Source: CAVRAZ01 sp963719135 (GTDB taxonomy: Bacteria > Pseudomonadota > Gammaproteobacteria > DSM-19610). Taken from it: a stretch of 64,000 bases of DNA. Under the pieces are notes generated by a model. That model did no database searches. It saw nothing but the letters and a program-made list of their open reading frames with translations, and was not told where the DNA came from. This document shows, one piece after another, positions 1 to 9,380 of this stretch. Both the position numbers and the translations under genes were made by a program. Where the stretch lies: contig CAVRAZ010000011.1 of the NCBI GenBank assembly GCA_963719135.1, positions 62,001 to 126,000 of the forward strand, read 5' to 3'. Positions within the stretch are counted from its first letter, which is position 1. Every line of letters begins with the position of its first letter.

Positions 1-659
1 AGCCGGTCCGCCGCTTCCTGACAGGTGCCCGAGGCGAGGATGCGCTGAATGTCCTGGGCGGTGACCTCGTTGTACAGCCCGTCGGTGCACAGCAGAAAGA
101 CATCGCCGTCGCAGGCGTCGTGGATTTCCGCGTCCACCTCGACCGTGTCGGCCACGCCGACGGCGCGCGTGATGACGTTGGAGCCCGGCATGCGCCTGGC
201 CTCCTGGCGGCTGATGACGCCGCGCGAAATCAGCTCCTCGACCTGACTGTGGTCGCGCGTCAGTTGCTTGAGCTGGCCCTGCCGCAGCCGGTAGATGCGG
301 CTGTCGCCGGCCCACACCGCGATGCAGTGGTTCTCGAACACCAGCAGCACGGCGACGGTGCTGCCGATGATCTGCTGGCCCCGGCGACCGGCCTCGATGG
401 CGAGTTCGCGATTCACCACCTGCAGCGAGCGCCGCACTTCCTCGAGCAGACCGCCGAGCGTGTCGGTATGGCGGATGTCGCGCAGGGCGTCGACCACCAT
501 TCGGCTGGCCACTTCGCCGGCCGCGTGCCCGCCCATGCCGTCGGCCACCGCCCAGACGCCGCGCGCGCCGAGTTCCAGACAGGCGTCCTCGTTGAGCTGG
601 CGCACAAGTCCGACGTGCGTCCGCGATGCCGATGACCAGTGCAAAGTGTCGACGCTCAT
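1..659 (-). CDS. PP2C-type protein serine/threonine phosphatase (3' end outside window)
   Basis: Metal-dependent Ser/Thr phosphatase of the PPM/Stp family, which reverses phosphorylation by Hanks-type kinases. The gene starts at the ATG at 657-659 and runs off the left edge, so only about 219 codons are visible. Visible motifs are VRQLNEDA (RxxNED consensus, N23-E24-D25), DGMGG at residues 40-44 (metal site), and GDVFLLCTDGLYNEV near the visible end (the second metal-binding Asp-Gly). Genes to its right on the same strand include a cyclase-FHA protein, and an FHA protein lies on the other strand. FHA domains read phosphothreonine, so a kinase just beyond the edge is likely (inference). Confidence 0.93.
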   Translation of the reverse strand, partial: MSVDTLHWSSASRTHVGLVRQLNEDACLELGARGVWAVADGMGGHAAGEVASRMVVDALRDIRHTDTLGGLLEEVRRSLQVVNRELAIEAGRRGQQIIGSTVAVLLVFENHCIAVWAGDSRIYRLRQGQLKQLTRDHSQVEELISRGVISRQEARRMPGSNVITRAVGVADTVEVDAEIHDACDGDVFLLCTDGLYNEVTAQDIQRILASGTCQEAADR

Positions 660-730
660 GTGGCGCTCAGTGGTTCCGGCGGGCCGGCACCGGTTGCGCG
701 CGGACCGCCGCGCGCCGCCCGCCGGCCGGG

Positions 731-1171
731 CTAGATTTCAATGGCGCCGATCCAGGTGTCGTGCACATTGCAGACGCTCAGCGCATACAACACGCCCTGG
801 TAAGTGTCGAGCGAGAACTCGGACCGGGGACGACCGGGCACCATCGGGTCGAACATGTGCTCCGCCAGAAAGTGGAAATCCGCGTCCAGCAGGACGTGCT
901 TGATGATGTAGTGCTTGATGCCATCGTTCTCGTGCCGGGTCTCGACCCGGACCGTCAACTTGCCCTCGGAACCCGACTGCGTTTCGATGTTGGGCGCATG
1001 ACTGGCGACCTTCTTGCTCCAGCGCCCGGACGCTTCGCTCGTATAGAACACACCGCCGGCCATCGGGCCCGTAAGTGCCGGAACGGACGGCATGCCGACC
1101 GCCCACCGCGGCGCCAGAACACCCGTCGCACCGGCGAACAATCCGAATCGAATCAGTGACCTTCTATCCAT
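731..1171 (-). CDS. Tat-exported superoxide reductase (desulfoferrodoxin)-like protein
   Basis: A 146-residue protein with an N-terminal twin-arginine signal (DRRSLIRFG) followed by one superoxide-reductase fold domain. These enzymes reduce superoxide to peroxide at a non-haem iron held by four His and one Cys. Candidate ligands are H58 (in ASHAPNI), H80, H87 (in KHYII), C134 and H137 (in CNVHDTW, matching the family CNxHG loop). The H80-H87 spacing is seven residues where classical enzymes usually show six, and the Glu-Lys before the first His is absent. It could therefore be a divergent periplasmic member with a changed role. It lies 71 bp upstream of the phosphatase on the same strand. Confidence 0.72.
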   Translation of the reverse strand: MDRRSLIRFGLFAGATGVLAPRWAVGMPSVPALTGPMAGGVFYTSEASGRWSKKVASHAPNIETQSGSEGKLTVRVETRHENDGIKHYIIKHVLLDADFHFLAEHMFDPMVPGRPRSEFSLDTYQGVLYALSVCNVHDTWIGAIEI

Positions 1172-1407
1172 CTTTAACTCCCTTCATTAAGAATTCTGCC
1201 AAGCTGTCTGAGCATGTTCGAGCGCACGGCAGAGTGGCAGCCGCCGCCCCCACAGCGCGATGTACAACACCCGTAAAGCGTCTTTCGCGCCGGTGATCGA
1301 TACGGCGTAGTACCGCACAATACCCCGCGGCTCACACCGGCGGAGCCTCCGCTCTTCCAACTCTAGCCCAAACCCCGGATAAGACAAAATTCAGATTCGT
1401 CCCGGTG

Positions 1408-2355
1408 TCAGTGCACCCGGTAGCGCACCCGCTCGACGCCGGCCTGATCGACCGGCAGCCCCAGCGCAATGGTGCCGGTTCCGACGAGGAAAGTGCCCTC
1501 ACCGCGCAGAAAGATTTCATTGCCGCCCTGTGCCTGCACGAACGTACCGTTGGTGCTCTGATCGGTGAGGAAGAACCCGTTGCGCCGCGGTTCGATCAGG
1601 CAGTGCAGGCGCGATATTCGCTCCGAGACGATCTGTATGTCCGCTTCCGGGCTGCGCCCCAGGCGCACCGGCACGTGGGAATGGCGCAGGTCGAGGCTTG
1701 CGTCCGACCAGGCCAGCGACAGCATCGCCGCCCCCTCGGCCGCCCCCTGCACCTGGCCGGGTGTCACCGCGAACAGGCGCGTCACTTCGCTCGGCCGCCA
1801 GACGATTTCATAGACCGGCTGCGGCTCGGCAAAGCCCTTCAGTCGGGTGACGTCGATCAGACGCGAGACCGGATAGTCGCGGCCGGCGAGCGTCTGCGCG
1901 GCCTCGACCCCGGTCAGTATCTGCCCCTCCCGCGCGAGCGCCGCCATGCGCGCAGCCAGATTGACCGTGTTGCCGAACACATCGCCGTCCGGCTCCTCGA
2001 TCACCGGCCCGAAATTCAGGCCGATGCGGATCGCGAGGCCGCGCTCGCCCTCACCGGCGTTGATCGCGTTCTGCATCGCGCAGGCGGCGCTCACCAGCGT
2101 GTCGGCGGACGGAAATACGCACATCACGGCGTCGCCGACGGTCTTGACGAGACGGCCGTGAAACTGCGCGGTAATATCGGTCATCCGCTCGAGACAGGCG
2201 CCGACCAGACGCCGGGCCTGCCCGTCACCGATGCTGGAATACAGTGCGGTGCTGCCACCAACGTCCGCAAACAGGATGCCTGCCTTTTCCGCAGTCACTA
2301 CCGCGATTCCCCCTCCGGATGTTTGCGTCGGCGCCTGCCGGCTCAGCGCCGCCAT
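1408..2355 (-). CDS. Class III adenylate/guanylate cyclase with C-terminal FHA domain
   Basis: Predicted cytosolic cyclic-nucleotide synthase of 315 residues. The cyclase homology domain (about residues 22-185) keeps both metal aspartates, D31 in LFADVGGST and D75 in KTVGDAV, and the transition-state Asn/Arg in VNLAAR, so it should be active. A forkhead-associated domain follows (about 215-305), with VRLGRSPEADIQI, the SRLH turn and DQSTNGTFV, which binds phosphothreonine. This links cyclic-nucleotide output to Ser/Thr phosphorylation. It overlaps the end of the glucosidase gene by 13 bp, suggesting co-transcription. A paralogue with a decayed cyclase domain lies at 5292-6203. Confidence 0.9.
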   Translation of the reverse strand: MAALSRQAPTQTSGGGIAVVTAEKAGILFADVGGSTALYSSIGDGQARRLVGACLERMTDITAQFHGRLVKTVGDAVMCVFPSADTLVSAACAMQNAINAGEGERGLAIRIGLNFGPVIEEPDGDVFGNTVNLAARMAALAREGQILTGVEAAQTLAGRDYPVSRLIDVTRLKGFAEPQPVYEIVWRPSEVTRLFAVTPGQVQGAAEGAAMLSLAWSDASLDLRHSHVPVRLGRSPEADIQIVSERISRLHCLIEPRRNGFFLTDQSTNGTFVQAQGGNEIFLRGEGTFLVGTGTIALGLPVDQAGVERVRYRVH

Positions 2356-5004
2356 TCATCGATCAGCGACGCGACCAGCGCGGTCCAGCCGGTCTGGTGC
2401 GAGGCGCCCAGTCCGCTGCCATTATCGCCATGAAAATATTCGTAGAACAACAACTGGTCGCGCCAGTTGGCGTCGGTCTGAAACCGGCTCCGGTTTCCGA
2501 ACACGGGGCGGCGCCCCTGCTCGTCGACGCGGAAGATGGAAATCATGCGGTCGGCCAGGCCGCGCGCCATGTCGCCGGCGGTCACCCGCGCCCCGGTGGA
2601 ATCCTCGATATCCAGCAGGGGGCCGTAGGCCTCGTGCAGTTCCCGCAGCGATTCGATCATCAGGAACGCGATCGGAAACCAGACCGGCCCGCGCCAGTTG
2701 GAATTGCCGCCCTTGATCTTGGTGACCGCCTCCGCCGGTTCGTAACCGACGCCGCGCCCGTCGAAGGTGAAGGGCGCGGCGGCGTGCGCCCGGGACAGGC
2801 TGCGCAGGCCGTAGTCCGATAGAAATTCATCGCGGTCCCAGACACGCTGCAAAATCCGCCGGAGCTGCCCGGGGTTGGCGACGGTGAGCACGCGCGTGTC
2901 CTGGCCGTTGCGGTCGAGCCGGTTGCAGCAGTGCGGCACCACATCCTGGCGGTGCTTCAGAAACCAGAGAAAGCTGCGGCGGAATTCCGGGAACGGCTCG
3001 AACGTCGCTGTTCTGCAGGCGCTCGACCGCAAACAGCGGGATCAGCCCGACCAGGGACCTCACCCGCAGCGGCTGCACCGATCCGTCGGGGTAGCGCAGC
3101 AGGTCGTAGAAGAACCCGTCCTCCTCGTCCCACAGGCTGTCGTCGCGCCCGCCCATGTGCTTCATGGCGGCGGCGACGTAGACGAAATGCTGGAAGAACT
3201 TGGTTGCCAGCCCTTCGTACACCGGGTTGTCGCGGGCCAGCTCCAGCGCGATGCGCATCATGTTGAGACAGAACATGCCCATCCAGCCGGTGCCGTCGGA
3301 CTGTTCCAGTGCGGCGCCGCCGGGAAGCTGCTTCGAGCGGTCGAAGACGGTGATATTGTCGAGTCCGAGAAAGCCGCCTTCGAAGACGTTGTTGCCGTCG
3401 CGGTCGATCCTGTTCACCCACCAGGCGAAGTTGATCAGCAGCTTGTGGAAACAGCGTTCCAGGAATGCGCGGTCGGCGCGCCCGGAGCGCGCGCGGTCCA
3501 TGCGGTAGACGCGCCAGACCGCCCACGCGTGCACCGGCGGATTCATTTCCGAAAATTCCCATTCGTACGCCGGGATCTGGCCGTTGGGATGCTGGAACTG
3601 CTCGAACAGCAGCAGCCAGAGCTGTTCCTTGGCGAACTCGGCATCGATCAGCGTCAACGGCACGCAGTGAAACGCCAGGTCCCAGGCCGCAAACCAGGGA
3701 TACTCCCATTTGTCGGGCATGCTGAGGACGCGCATGGACTTGAGATGCCGCCAGTGACGGTTGCGGATCGTGCTGCGCCCCGGCGGCGGCGGATGGCGCG
3801 CGCTGTCGCCCTGCAGCCAGAGCTGCGTGTCGAAAATATAGTTCTGCTTGCCCCAGATCAGTCCGGCCAGCGCCTGGCGCTGGATCAGCCGTTCATCGGC
3901 GCTGGCGCCGGGCGGATGCACCGACGCATAAAAAGCGTCCGCCTCGCGACGGCGTTTGCGCACGACGGCGTCGACATCGGCCAGTGCGGCGGACAGCGGC
4001 TGCGGCGTCAACCGCAGCCGCCACACGGCGGAACTACGCGCCGGGATCTCGCGGCGGTAATGGAGGCAGGCGCGCGTGCCGGCGGCGGCCGGGTTGCAGC
4101 AGTCCTCGCCGCCGACGACGTGCCGGTCGAAGGCGTCCTTGAAGAACCGCCGACCGTCCTCGCGCGCAACGCCGTACAGACGTTCGCAGTTGCTTTCGTT
4201 GTCGGTGAACAGCGGCGCGCCGCCTGCGCACGCGTACAGCCGCCGCGGACCGAGCTGATAGGTGAACGGCAGATTGGCCAGGCCATCGGCTTCGCGGTCG
4301 TCGGCGATCAACAGGCTGTGATCCGCCCCGCTCTCCCCGGCGTGGATCCGGGGTTCGCGGCGGCGCGTGTCGCCCCAGCTCCAGATGTTGCGAAACCAGA
4401 GTGTCGGCAGCAGATGCACGGCCGCCTCTGCCGGGCCGCGGTTGAAGACTTCGATGCGGATGCAGATGTCCTCGGCGTCGGCCTTGGCATATTCGAGCAC
4501 GACGTCGAAATAACGGTCGTCGTCGAAGATGCCGGTATCCAGCAGCTCGAATTCGGGACCGCTGCCCTTGCGTGCCTGGTTCTCCTCGACCAGGCGCCGG
4601 TAGGGAAATTCCGCCTGCGGATAGCGGTACAGATAGCGCAGATAACTGTGCGTGGGCGTGGCGTCGAGGTAATGGTAATACTCCTTAACGTCCTCGCCGT
4701 GGTTTCCTTGGTGCGGCGTCACGCCGAACAGGCGTTCCTTGAGCATCGGATCGCGGCCGTTCCACAGCGCCACGGCAAAACACAGAAGTTGGTACTGGTC
4801 GCAGAAGCCGGCCAGTCCGTCCTCGCCCCAGCGGTAGGCCTTGCTGCGGGCCATGTCGTGGGTGAGAAACGTCCAGGCTTCACCGTCCGCGCTGTAATCC
4901 TCGCGGACCGTGCCCCAGGAACGTTCGCTCAGGTACGGTCCCCAGCGGCGCCAGGGGCGGGTTCCTTCACGCATTTCCTCGAGACGTCTTTGTTCGGCGT
5001 TCAT
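2343..5004 (-). pseudogene. GH63/MGH1-type glucosidase, interrupted by a +1 frameshift
   Basis: Large glycoside hydrolase of the GH63-like (alpha/alpha)6-barrel type, often annotated as glucosidase or MGH1-like. The start at 5004 (MNAEQRRLEEM) is preferred over the ATG at 5109, whose extra 35 residues look non-coding. Conserved stretches include GWGPYLSERSWGTVREDYS-like N-terminal sequence, PDKWEYPWFAAWDLAFH, GFLGLDNITVFDRS and GTGWMGMFCLNMM. The reading frame is lost at about position 3003: the first part ends LFAVERLQNSD and the sequence resumes one base later as FEPFPEFRRSFLWF, continuing to DEWRR and a stop at 2343. Total length is 886 codons plus one extra base. No homopolymer is present at the break. 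The gene may be a real pseudogene or carry a sequence error. Confidence 0.85.
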
Positions 5005-5291
5005 TGATTCTTTTTCCGGAAAACTCCACCGAGACTTCGCAGATCCACCGGCGCGGGCTGAATCGGCTGCCGGGGCCGAGTATGGCCCAGAACCCGGTGT
5101 CGCCGCCAATCGCAGCCGGCCGAACGCGTGTGAACGCGAGCGAATGCCTGCGACGAACGGCAGCCGGCGTCAATTGGATTATAGTTAGAGACAGGAACTG
5201 AACGGTGAAAGGGTATTGCGCACGTGCTTTGGCCGGGGGGAGACGCCCGCGGCGGCGTAGTCTGTACAGCGTCTGCGCGGAGGAAGTAACC

Positions 5292-6203
5292 ATGATCGAC
5301 ACCGGCGGCGCCGGTCCCACGCTGCTGGCCATTCAGATCGGTGGACCCGGCGCGGCAGCGGCGATTGCGGACTCGGAGGAATGGCGACTGCAGTTCGACA
5401 AGGCGGTGGCGGCCCTGTACAGGCTGCTGTCGGCCTCTGCCGGCTGCGTGCAGGCCCGGGTCGAGTTCCATCAACTCGAAGGATTGTTCGCAGACCCGGA
5501 TTCCGCCTACGCAGCGGCCAGGCGGATACTGGCGGTGTGCGCGAACCCCATTGACCATACCGTGCCCGCGCCCGTCCGCCTGCTGCTGGCCGGACGGCAT
5601 GCCGTCACCGCCGGCGGCGACGGTGTCCGCATCGGCGAAGCCGAAGCCCGGATGATGCATCGCCTTCCCGTCGATCGCATCTTCGCCACGCAGTCGGTCG
5701 CCGCCTGCCTGAGCGACGCGCTGCGCGCGCGCTTCAGCCTGTTCGAACAGGACGCGCTGGAACTGACGCAAATGGACGCGCCCGCGCCGACGGTCTTCGG
5801 CGACGAACCGACCACGCTGTTCGCGATACCGCTCTCGCGACAGCAACCCGCGCGTGGCGATCATACGCTGTCCCTGCGCTGGCGCGGCCATGCCGTAACG
5901 CTCCACCCGGGCAGTCCTGCGCTGACCTTCGGACGCGGCACCGATTCCACCGTACAGATCGAGTCGACGCTGGTGTCGCGCCATCATGCGCGGCTGGACT
6001 TCCGTCACACGAATTTCATGCTCGCCGACCAAAGTACCAACGGCACGTTCGTGCGCATCGAGAACGATGAGGAAGTGTTTCTGCATCACGAACAGATCGT
6101 GCTGCGCGGCAGCGGCGTGATCAGCCTCGGCCGCCGCACCGGTTCGGGCGGCGGGAAGCTGATCTATTTCAGCGTGACCGCGCAGGCAACGTCAGTCGAT
6201 TGA
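5292..6203 (+). CDS. FHA-domain protein with degenerate cyclase-like N-terminus
   Basis: Phosphothreonine-binding adaptor of 303 residues. The ATG at 5292 is chosen because a strong ribosome-binding site (GGAGGAAG) sits just upstream. The C-terminal FHA domain (about residues 213-295) has LTFGRGTDSTVQI, SRHHARLDF and DQSTNGTFV. The N-terminal part aligns by eye with the cyclase domain of the 1408-2355 protein, but the catalytic residues are gone. LFADVGG has become LAIQIGG, the GD of KTVGDAV is lost, and the VNLAAR region is shortened to EAEARM. It is therefore a duplicated protein that kept the reader domain and lost enzyme activity. It is divergent from the glucosidase. Confidence 0.85.
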   Translation: MIDTGGAGPTLLAIQIGGPGAAAAIADSEEWRLQFDKAVAALYRLLSASAGCVQARVEFHQLEGLFADPDSAYAAARRILAVCANPIDHTVPAPVRLLLAGRHAVTAGGDGVRIGEAEARMMHRLPVDRIFATQSVAACLSDALRARFSLFEQDALELTQMDAPAPTVFGDEPTTLFAIPLSRQQPARGDHTLSLRWRGHAVTLHPGSPALTFGRGTDSTVQIESTLVSRHHARLDFRHTNFMLADQSTNGTFVRIENDEEVFLHHEQIVLRGSGVISLGRRTGSGGGKLIYFSVTAQATSVD

Positions 6204-6243
6204 TGCAGCGGTGCGGCCGCGACGCCAATACCGCAACCGGTCA

Positions 6244-6271
6244 CGTCATCCCGGCCCAGGCCGGCGTGACG
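6244..6271. repeat. Short inverted repeat of the CGTCATNCCGGC family
   Basis: CGTCATCCCGGC at the left end and GGCCGGCGTGACG at the right end form a hairpin in the gap between the FHA gene and the convergent protease gene. It resembles a degenerate copy of the repeat seen intact at 11961, 27564, 28790, 38821 and 61333. It may act as a bidirectional transcription stop. Confidence 0.5.
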
Positions 6272-6335
6272 TTCGAGAGGTCGTCGGAAGGACACTGTGC
6301 AGGGGGCCGCGCGGCGGCGTGTGGTAGATACGGCC

Positions 6336-7451
6336 CTATTCGGCCGTCACGATCATGACCGAATTCTTCACGCGCGCCGCCAGCGACTCGAGATCGCTCG
6401 CGGCATTGCCCAGCTCTTCGATGCGCGCACGATCACTTCCCACACTGTCCAGAAACCGGCGGATCACGTCGATCTTCAGCGCATAGTTGATGTTCGGAAT
6501 CGGCTGCGCCTCGGCGTCTTCGTCGCCGATCTCGCCGAGCATGGAGGTGATCATTCCCACCACTTCGCCGTGCATGTTGAGCAGCGGACCGCCGCTGTTG
6601 CCCGGTTGTATGGGCACCGAAATCTGGTAACTGCCGGGATCGTCGTGCAGCCCGTTTTCGCTGGCGATGATGCCCTGGCTCAGTTTCGGGCTGGTGCCCA
6701 TGATGTCGATGCGCGGGTAACCGATGGTGAACACCGAAGCGCCGAGCGACGCCTGGTGCAGCGACAGCGGCAGGGCCGGCGGCAGCGCACCGGGGCCCGT
6801 GACCTTGAGGAACGCGATATCGTGCACCGGATCGCTGGCGACGACTTTGGCAGTCAGTTCATCGCCGTTGCGGCTCACGAGCTTGACGGTCTGCTTGCCG
6901 TTGATGACGTGGTGGTTGGTGACGGCGTAGCCGGCGGCGATCGGCCAGGCGGTGCCGACCGACACCGGCGGGTCCTCGGCGTAGGCCTTGGTCTGGGTGA
7001 AATCCGACGGGATGCCGAGTTGCTTCCGCGCATCCTCGTACCCCTGCGCGGCCGCTTTCTTCAGCCAGTAGTCGGCGTCGCGGCCGTCGTCGGGCCGCGC
7101 GTTGCCTTCCTTGATCAGGAGCGCCAGGTTGTATTGCGCGATGGGACTGTTCTGTTCGGCCGCCGTGCGATACCAGAAGGCGGCGCGCCCGGTGTCACGC
7201 TCCACCCCCGTGCCGTAGTCGTACAGGTAGCCGAGATTGATCTGCGCGTTGACCTGGCCCTGCTCGGCCAGCACTGTCCAGATTTTCGCAGCGCGCGCGT
7301 AATCACCGTTGTTGTACGCGGACCAGGCGGCTTCAAACGACGCCGCGTCGGTTTCGGAAGCCGCGTGCGCTGCCAAGGGTTGCGCGCACAGAATGAACAG
7401 GACCAGCAGGGCGTCGCGCGCCCGCGCCGAAAACGAAGCCGATCGAGTCAT
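6336..7451 (-). CDS. Periplasmic trypsin-like serine protease with Sel1 repeats
   Basis: Secreted S1C/HtrA-like protease of 371 residues. A signal peptide (about residues 1-30, ending LAAHA) is followed by Sel1-type TPR repeats (about 38-145, with INLGYLYDYGTGV and YNLALLIKEGN). A chymotrypsin-fold domain follows, with triad H181 (TNHHV), D211 (VHDIAFLK) and S286 (GNSGGP). There is no PDZ domain, so it is not a classical DegP; the Sel1 repeats probably provide partner binding. The gene is monocistronic and convergent with the FHA gene. Its promoter should lie in the AT-richer stretch 7600-7660. Confidence 0.9.
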   Translation of the reverse strand: MTRSASFSARARDALLVLFILCAQPLAAHAASETDAASFEAAWSAYNNGDYARAAKIWTVLAEQGQVNAQINLGYLYDYGTGVERDTGRAAFWYRTAAEQNSPIAQYNLALLIKEGNARPDDGRDADYWLKKAAAQGYEDARKQLGIPSDFTQTKAYAEDPPVSVGTAWPIAAGYAVTNHHVINGKQTVKLVSRNGDELTAKVVASDPVHDIAFLKVTGPGALPPALPLSLHQASLGASVFTIGYPRIDIMGTSPKLSQGIIASENGLHDDPGSYQISVPIQPGNSGGPLLNMHGEVVGMITSMLGEIGDEDAEAQPIPNINYALKIDVIRRFLDSVGSDRARIEELGNAASDLESLAARVKNSVMIVTAE

Positions 7452-7716
7452 GGAGTTCCCCCTTCAGGTGCCTGTCGCCCGTCAAGCAATAAGCAGACCA
7501 TCGGGAAACGCACGAGCGACGCGGGTGTTCCGGGCGGCGCCGGCCCACGTCATCACTGCGGCGCTTGCGCCGTGCGGGACTTGAATAGAGCGCCGTACGG
7601 CCGTGGATCGTTACGGCTTAACTGATATAGTTACAAAACCTTATATTACTCTTCTAGAAAATAGTTTGGGAGCTTGCGCAGTGCGGCGCGGATTGGCGGC
7701 ACCTGAATGCGCGCAT

Positions 7717-8295
7717 TCAGGCCAGTGGAAAACGGTGTAACTCCAGTTGCCACCGGCCCGACGGAGTGACTCGCAGCGTCAGGCAGGATGCGCCGCCGCC
7801 GGTCCGGGCGCGCCCGGCGGCTCCGGGATTCAGCACCCAGGGCACGGCCTCCGTGTCGCGACAGAGCCGGTGGCTGTGCCCGTAGATCACGGCGCGCGCG
7901 TCCGGGTATCGCCCGCGCAACCGGCGATGGCGTTCGGCCACCCGCCCCGCCGTGTGGCCATGCTCGACGACCACCAATCCGCCCTTCAGCAGCACCCTGG
8001 CCACCGGCGGCAACTGTGCCAGATGCCCTTTCTGCGCCGCGGGCCACTTGGCGGCAACGTCGTTGTTGCCGAGCACGGCGACGACCGGCGCGCCGCCCTG
8101 CGCCAGCAGACACAATACCCCGTAGTCGCCGATATCGCCGGCGTGCAACACCAGATCGACGGTGGCGGCCAGCCGCTCTACCTGCGGGTGGACGGCGCCG
8201 TGGGTATCTGCGACGATCAGTATCCGGCGCGCCGCGTCGAACACCTGCACCGCGTGGAGATCAGCCGGTGAAACCGCACTCTTTGTGGCTGGCAT
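7717..8295 (-). CDS. Metallophosphoesterase, YfcE/MJ0936-type phosphodiesterase
   Basis: Small calcineurin-like phosphoesterase of 192 residues, a family that hydrolyses phosphodiesters with two metal ions. All five metal motifs are present in order: DTHG (VADTHGAVH), GDIGD, GNND, GHTAG and GHSH. The ATG at 8295 overlaps the upstream CDGSH gene by 35 bp; an internal GTG shortly before RRILIVADTHG is an alternative start. It is the last gene of the msrA-CDGSH-phosphoesterase operon. The physiological substrate cannot be read from sequence. Confidence 0.88.
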   Translation of the reverse strand: MPATKSAVSPADLHAVQVFDAARRILIVADTHGAVHPQVERLAATVDLVLHAGDIGDYGVLCLLAQGGAPVVAVLGNNDVAAKWPAAQKGHLAQLPPVARVLLKGGLVVVEHGHTAGRVAERHRRLRGRYPDARAVIYGHSHRLCRDTEAVPWVLNPGAAGRARTGGGASCLTLRVTPSGRWQLELHRFPLA

Positions 8296-8674
8296 CGCAG
8301 AACGGCTTGTTGGCCGAGTGTCCGCAGCGGCACAACGCCGCCTTGTTACGCGTGGTACAGGCGCTGCCGTCGTGGCTGACGATGGTCACCGGCCCGCTGG
8401 CGATCAGCATCGCGTTTTCGCGCACGCTGATTTCCAGCGGCGCGGGGCCGTCCAGCGGCTCGGTTTTGGGGTCGGCAAAAACGCCATCGTGCCTGAAGCC
8501 GGCGGTGCGGTGGCTGCCGTCGCAGAACGGCTTGTTGGCCGATTGGCCGCAGCGGCACAGAACCAGATCGTCGGCGCGCGCGAGCAGGTTGCCCGCCGCG
8601 TCGAGGACCGTTACGTCGCCGGTGCACAGCAGGGGCCCGTCGGCGCGGACCTTGATGCGATTGCCCGCGCTCAC
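8261..8674 (-). CDS. Protein with two CDGSH iron-sulfur domains
   Basis: A 137-residue protein carrying two CDGSH-type [2Fe-2S] sites, CRCGQSANKPFCDGSH in the first half and CRCGHSANKPFCDASH near the C-terminus. Each supplies three Cys and one His. Between them lies a short beta-rich segment. Such proteins act in redox sensing or Fe-S transfer. The start codon overlaps the msrA stop by four bases (ATGA), so translation is coupled to methionine sulfoxide repair, consistent with an oxidative-stress operon. Confidence 0.93.
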   Translation of the reverse strand: MSAGNRIKVRADGPLLCTGDVTVLDAAGNLLARADDLVLCRCGQSANKPFCDGSHRTAGFRHDGVFADPKTEPLDGPAPLEISVRENAMLIASGPVTIVSHDGSACTTRNKAALCRCGHSANKPFCDASHKECGFTG

Positions 8675-9303
8675 GCCGCCGGCACTCCGGTGCCGCCCAG
8701 ACCGCAGTACCCACCGGGATTCTTGGCGAGATACTGCTGGTGGTAGTCTTCCGCGTAAAAGAACGTCGGCGCGTCGACGACCTCGGTGCTGATCCGCGGG
8801 TAACCGGCCTGGCGCAGCCGCTGCTGATAGGCCTCAAGCGACGCCTCCGCCTGGCGGCGTTGTTCCGCATCGAAGACATAGATGCCGGAGCGGTACTGTG
8901 TACCGACATCGTTGCCCTGGCGCATGCCCTGGGTCGGGTCGTGCCCTTCCCAGAACTGTTGCAGTAACTGATCGTAGCCGATCACCGCCGGGTCGTAGAC
9001 GACCAGCACCACTTCGTTGTGCCCGGTCATACCCGAGCAGACTTCGCGATAGGTCGGATTGGGCGTATAGCCGCCGGCGTAACCCACCGCCGTGGTGTAT
9101 ACGCCGTCCAACTGCCAGAAGCTCTTTTCGGCGCCCCAGAAGCAGCCCATGCCCCACAGCGACTGTTGCAACCCTTCCGGGAACGGCGGCCGCAGCGGAT
9201 GGCCGTTGACGAAATGCGCCGCGGGCACCGGCATGCCGTCGGCGCGGCCGGGCAAGGCCTCCGCCGGCGAGGGCATGGATTTCTTTCCACCCAGACCAAA
9301 CAT
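8671..9303 (-). CDS. msrA: Peptide-methionine (S)-S-oxide reductase
   Basis: Repairs S-epimers of oxidised methionine in proteins, using a catalytic cysteine recycled by thioredoxin. The MsrA signature GCFWGAEKSFW holds the catalytic C54. Conserved GYAGG, PTYREVCSG, HNEVV and EDYHQQYL follow, and a likely resolving Cys lies in GGYCGLGG near the C-terminus. At 210 residues it is a typical length. It is the first gene of a three-gene operon and is divergent from a thioredoxin-fold gene at 9381, which could be functionally related. Confidence 0.96.
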   Translation of the reverse strand: MFGLGGKKSMPSPAEALPGRADGMPVPAAHFVNGHPLRPPFPEGLQQSLWGMGCFWGAEKSFWQLDGVYTTAVGYAGGYTPNPTYREVCSGMTGHNEVVLVVYDPAVIGYDQLLQQFWEGHDPTQGMRQGNDVGTQYRSGIYVFDAEQRRQAEASLEAYQQRLRQAGYPRISTEVVDAPTFFYAEDYHQQYLAKNPGGYCGLGGTGVPAA

Positions 9304-9322
9304 GGCTCCACCTCCGTCGCGG

Positions 9323-9352
9323 CTGACGCGATTGCGTGACTTTGTCTATAGT
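9323..9352 (+). promoter_or_regulatory. Candidate sigma70 promoter for the thioredoxin-HEAT gene
   Basis: CTGACG (9323-9328) and TATAGT (9347-9352) are separated by 18 bp and lie 29 bp upstream of the ATG at 9381, in the 77-bp gap between divergent genes. Read by eye only. Confidence 0.4.
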
Positions 9353-9380
9353 GCACGTCGACAGACAAGGATACTAACCG

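Noticed and set aside
2875..5007. Very long plus-strand open frame opposite the glucosidase
   Set aside because: It is the antisense shadow of a conserved minus-strand gene in GC-rich DNA; the predicted product has no recognisable domain and no ribosome-binding site.
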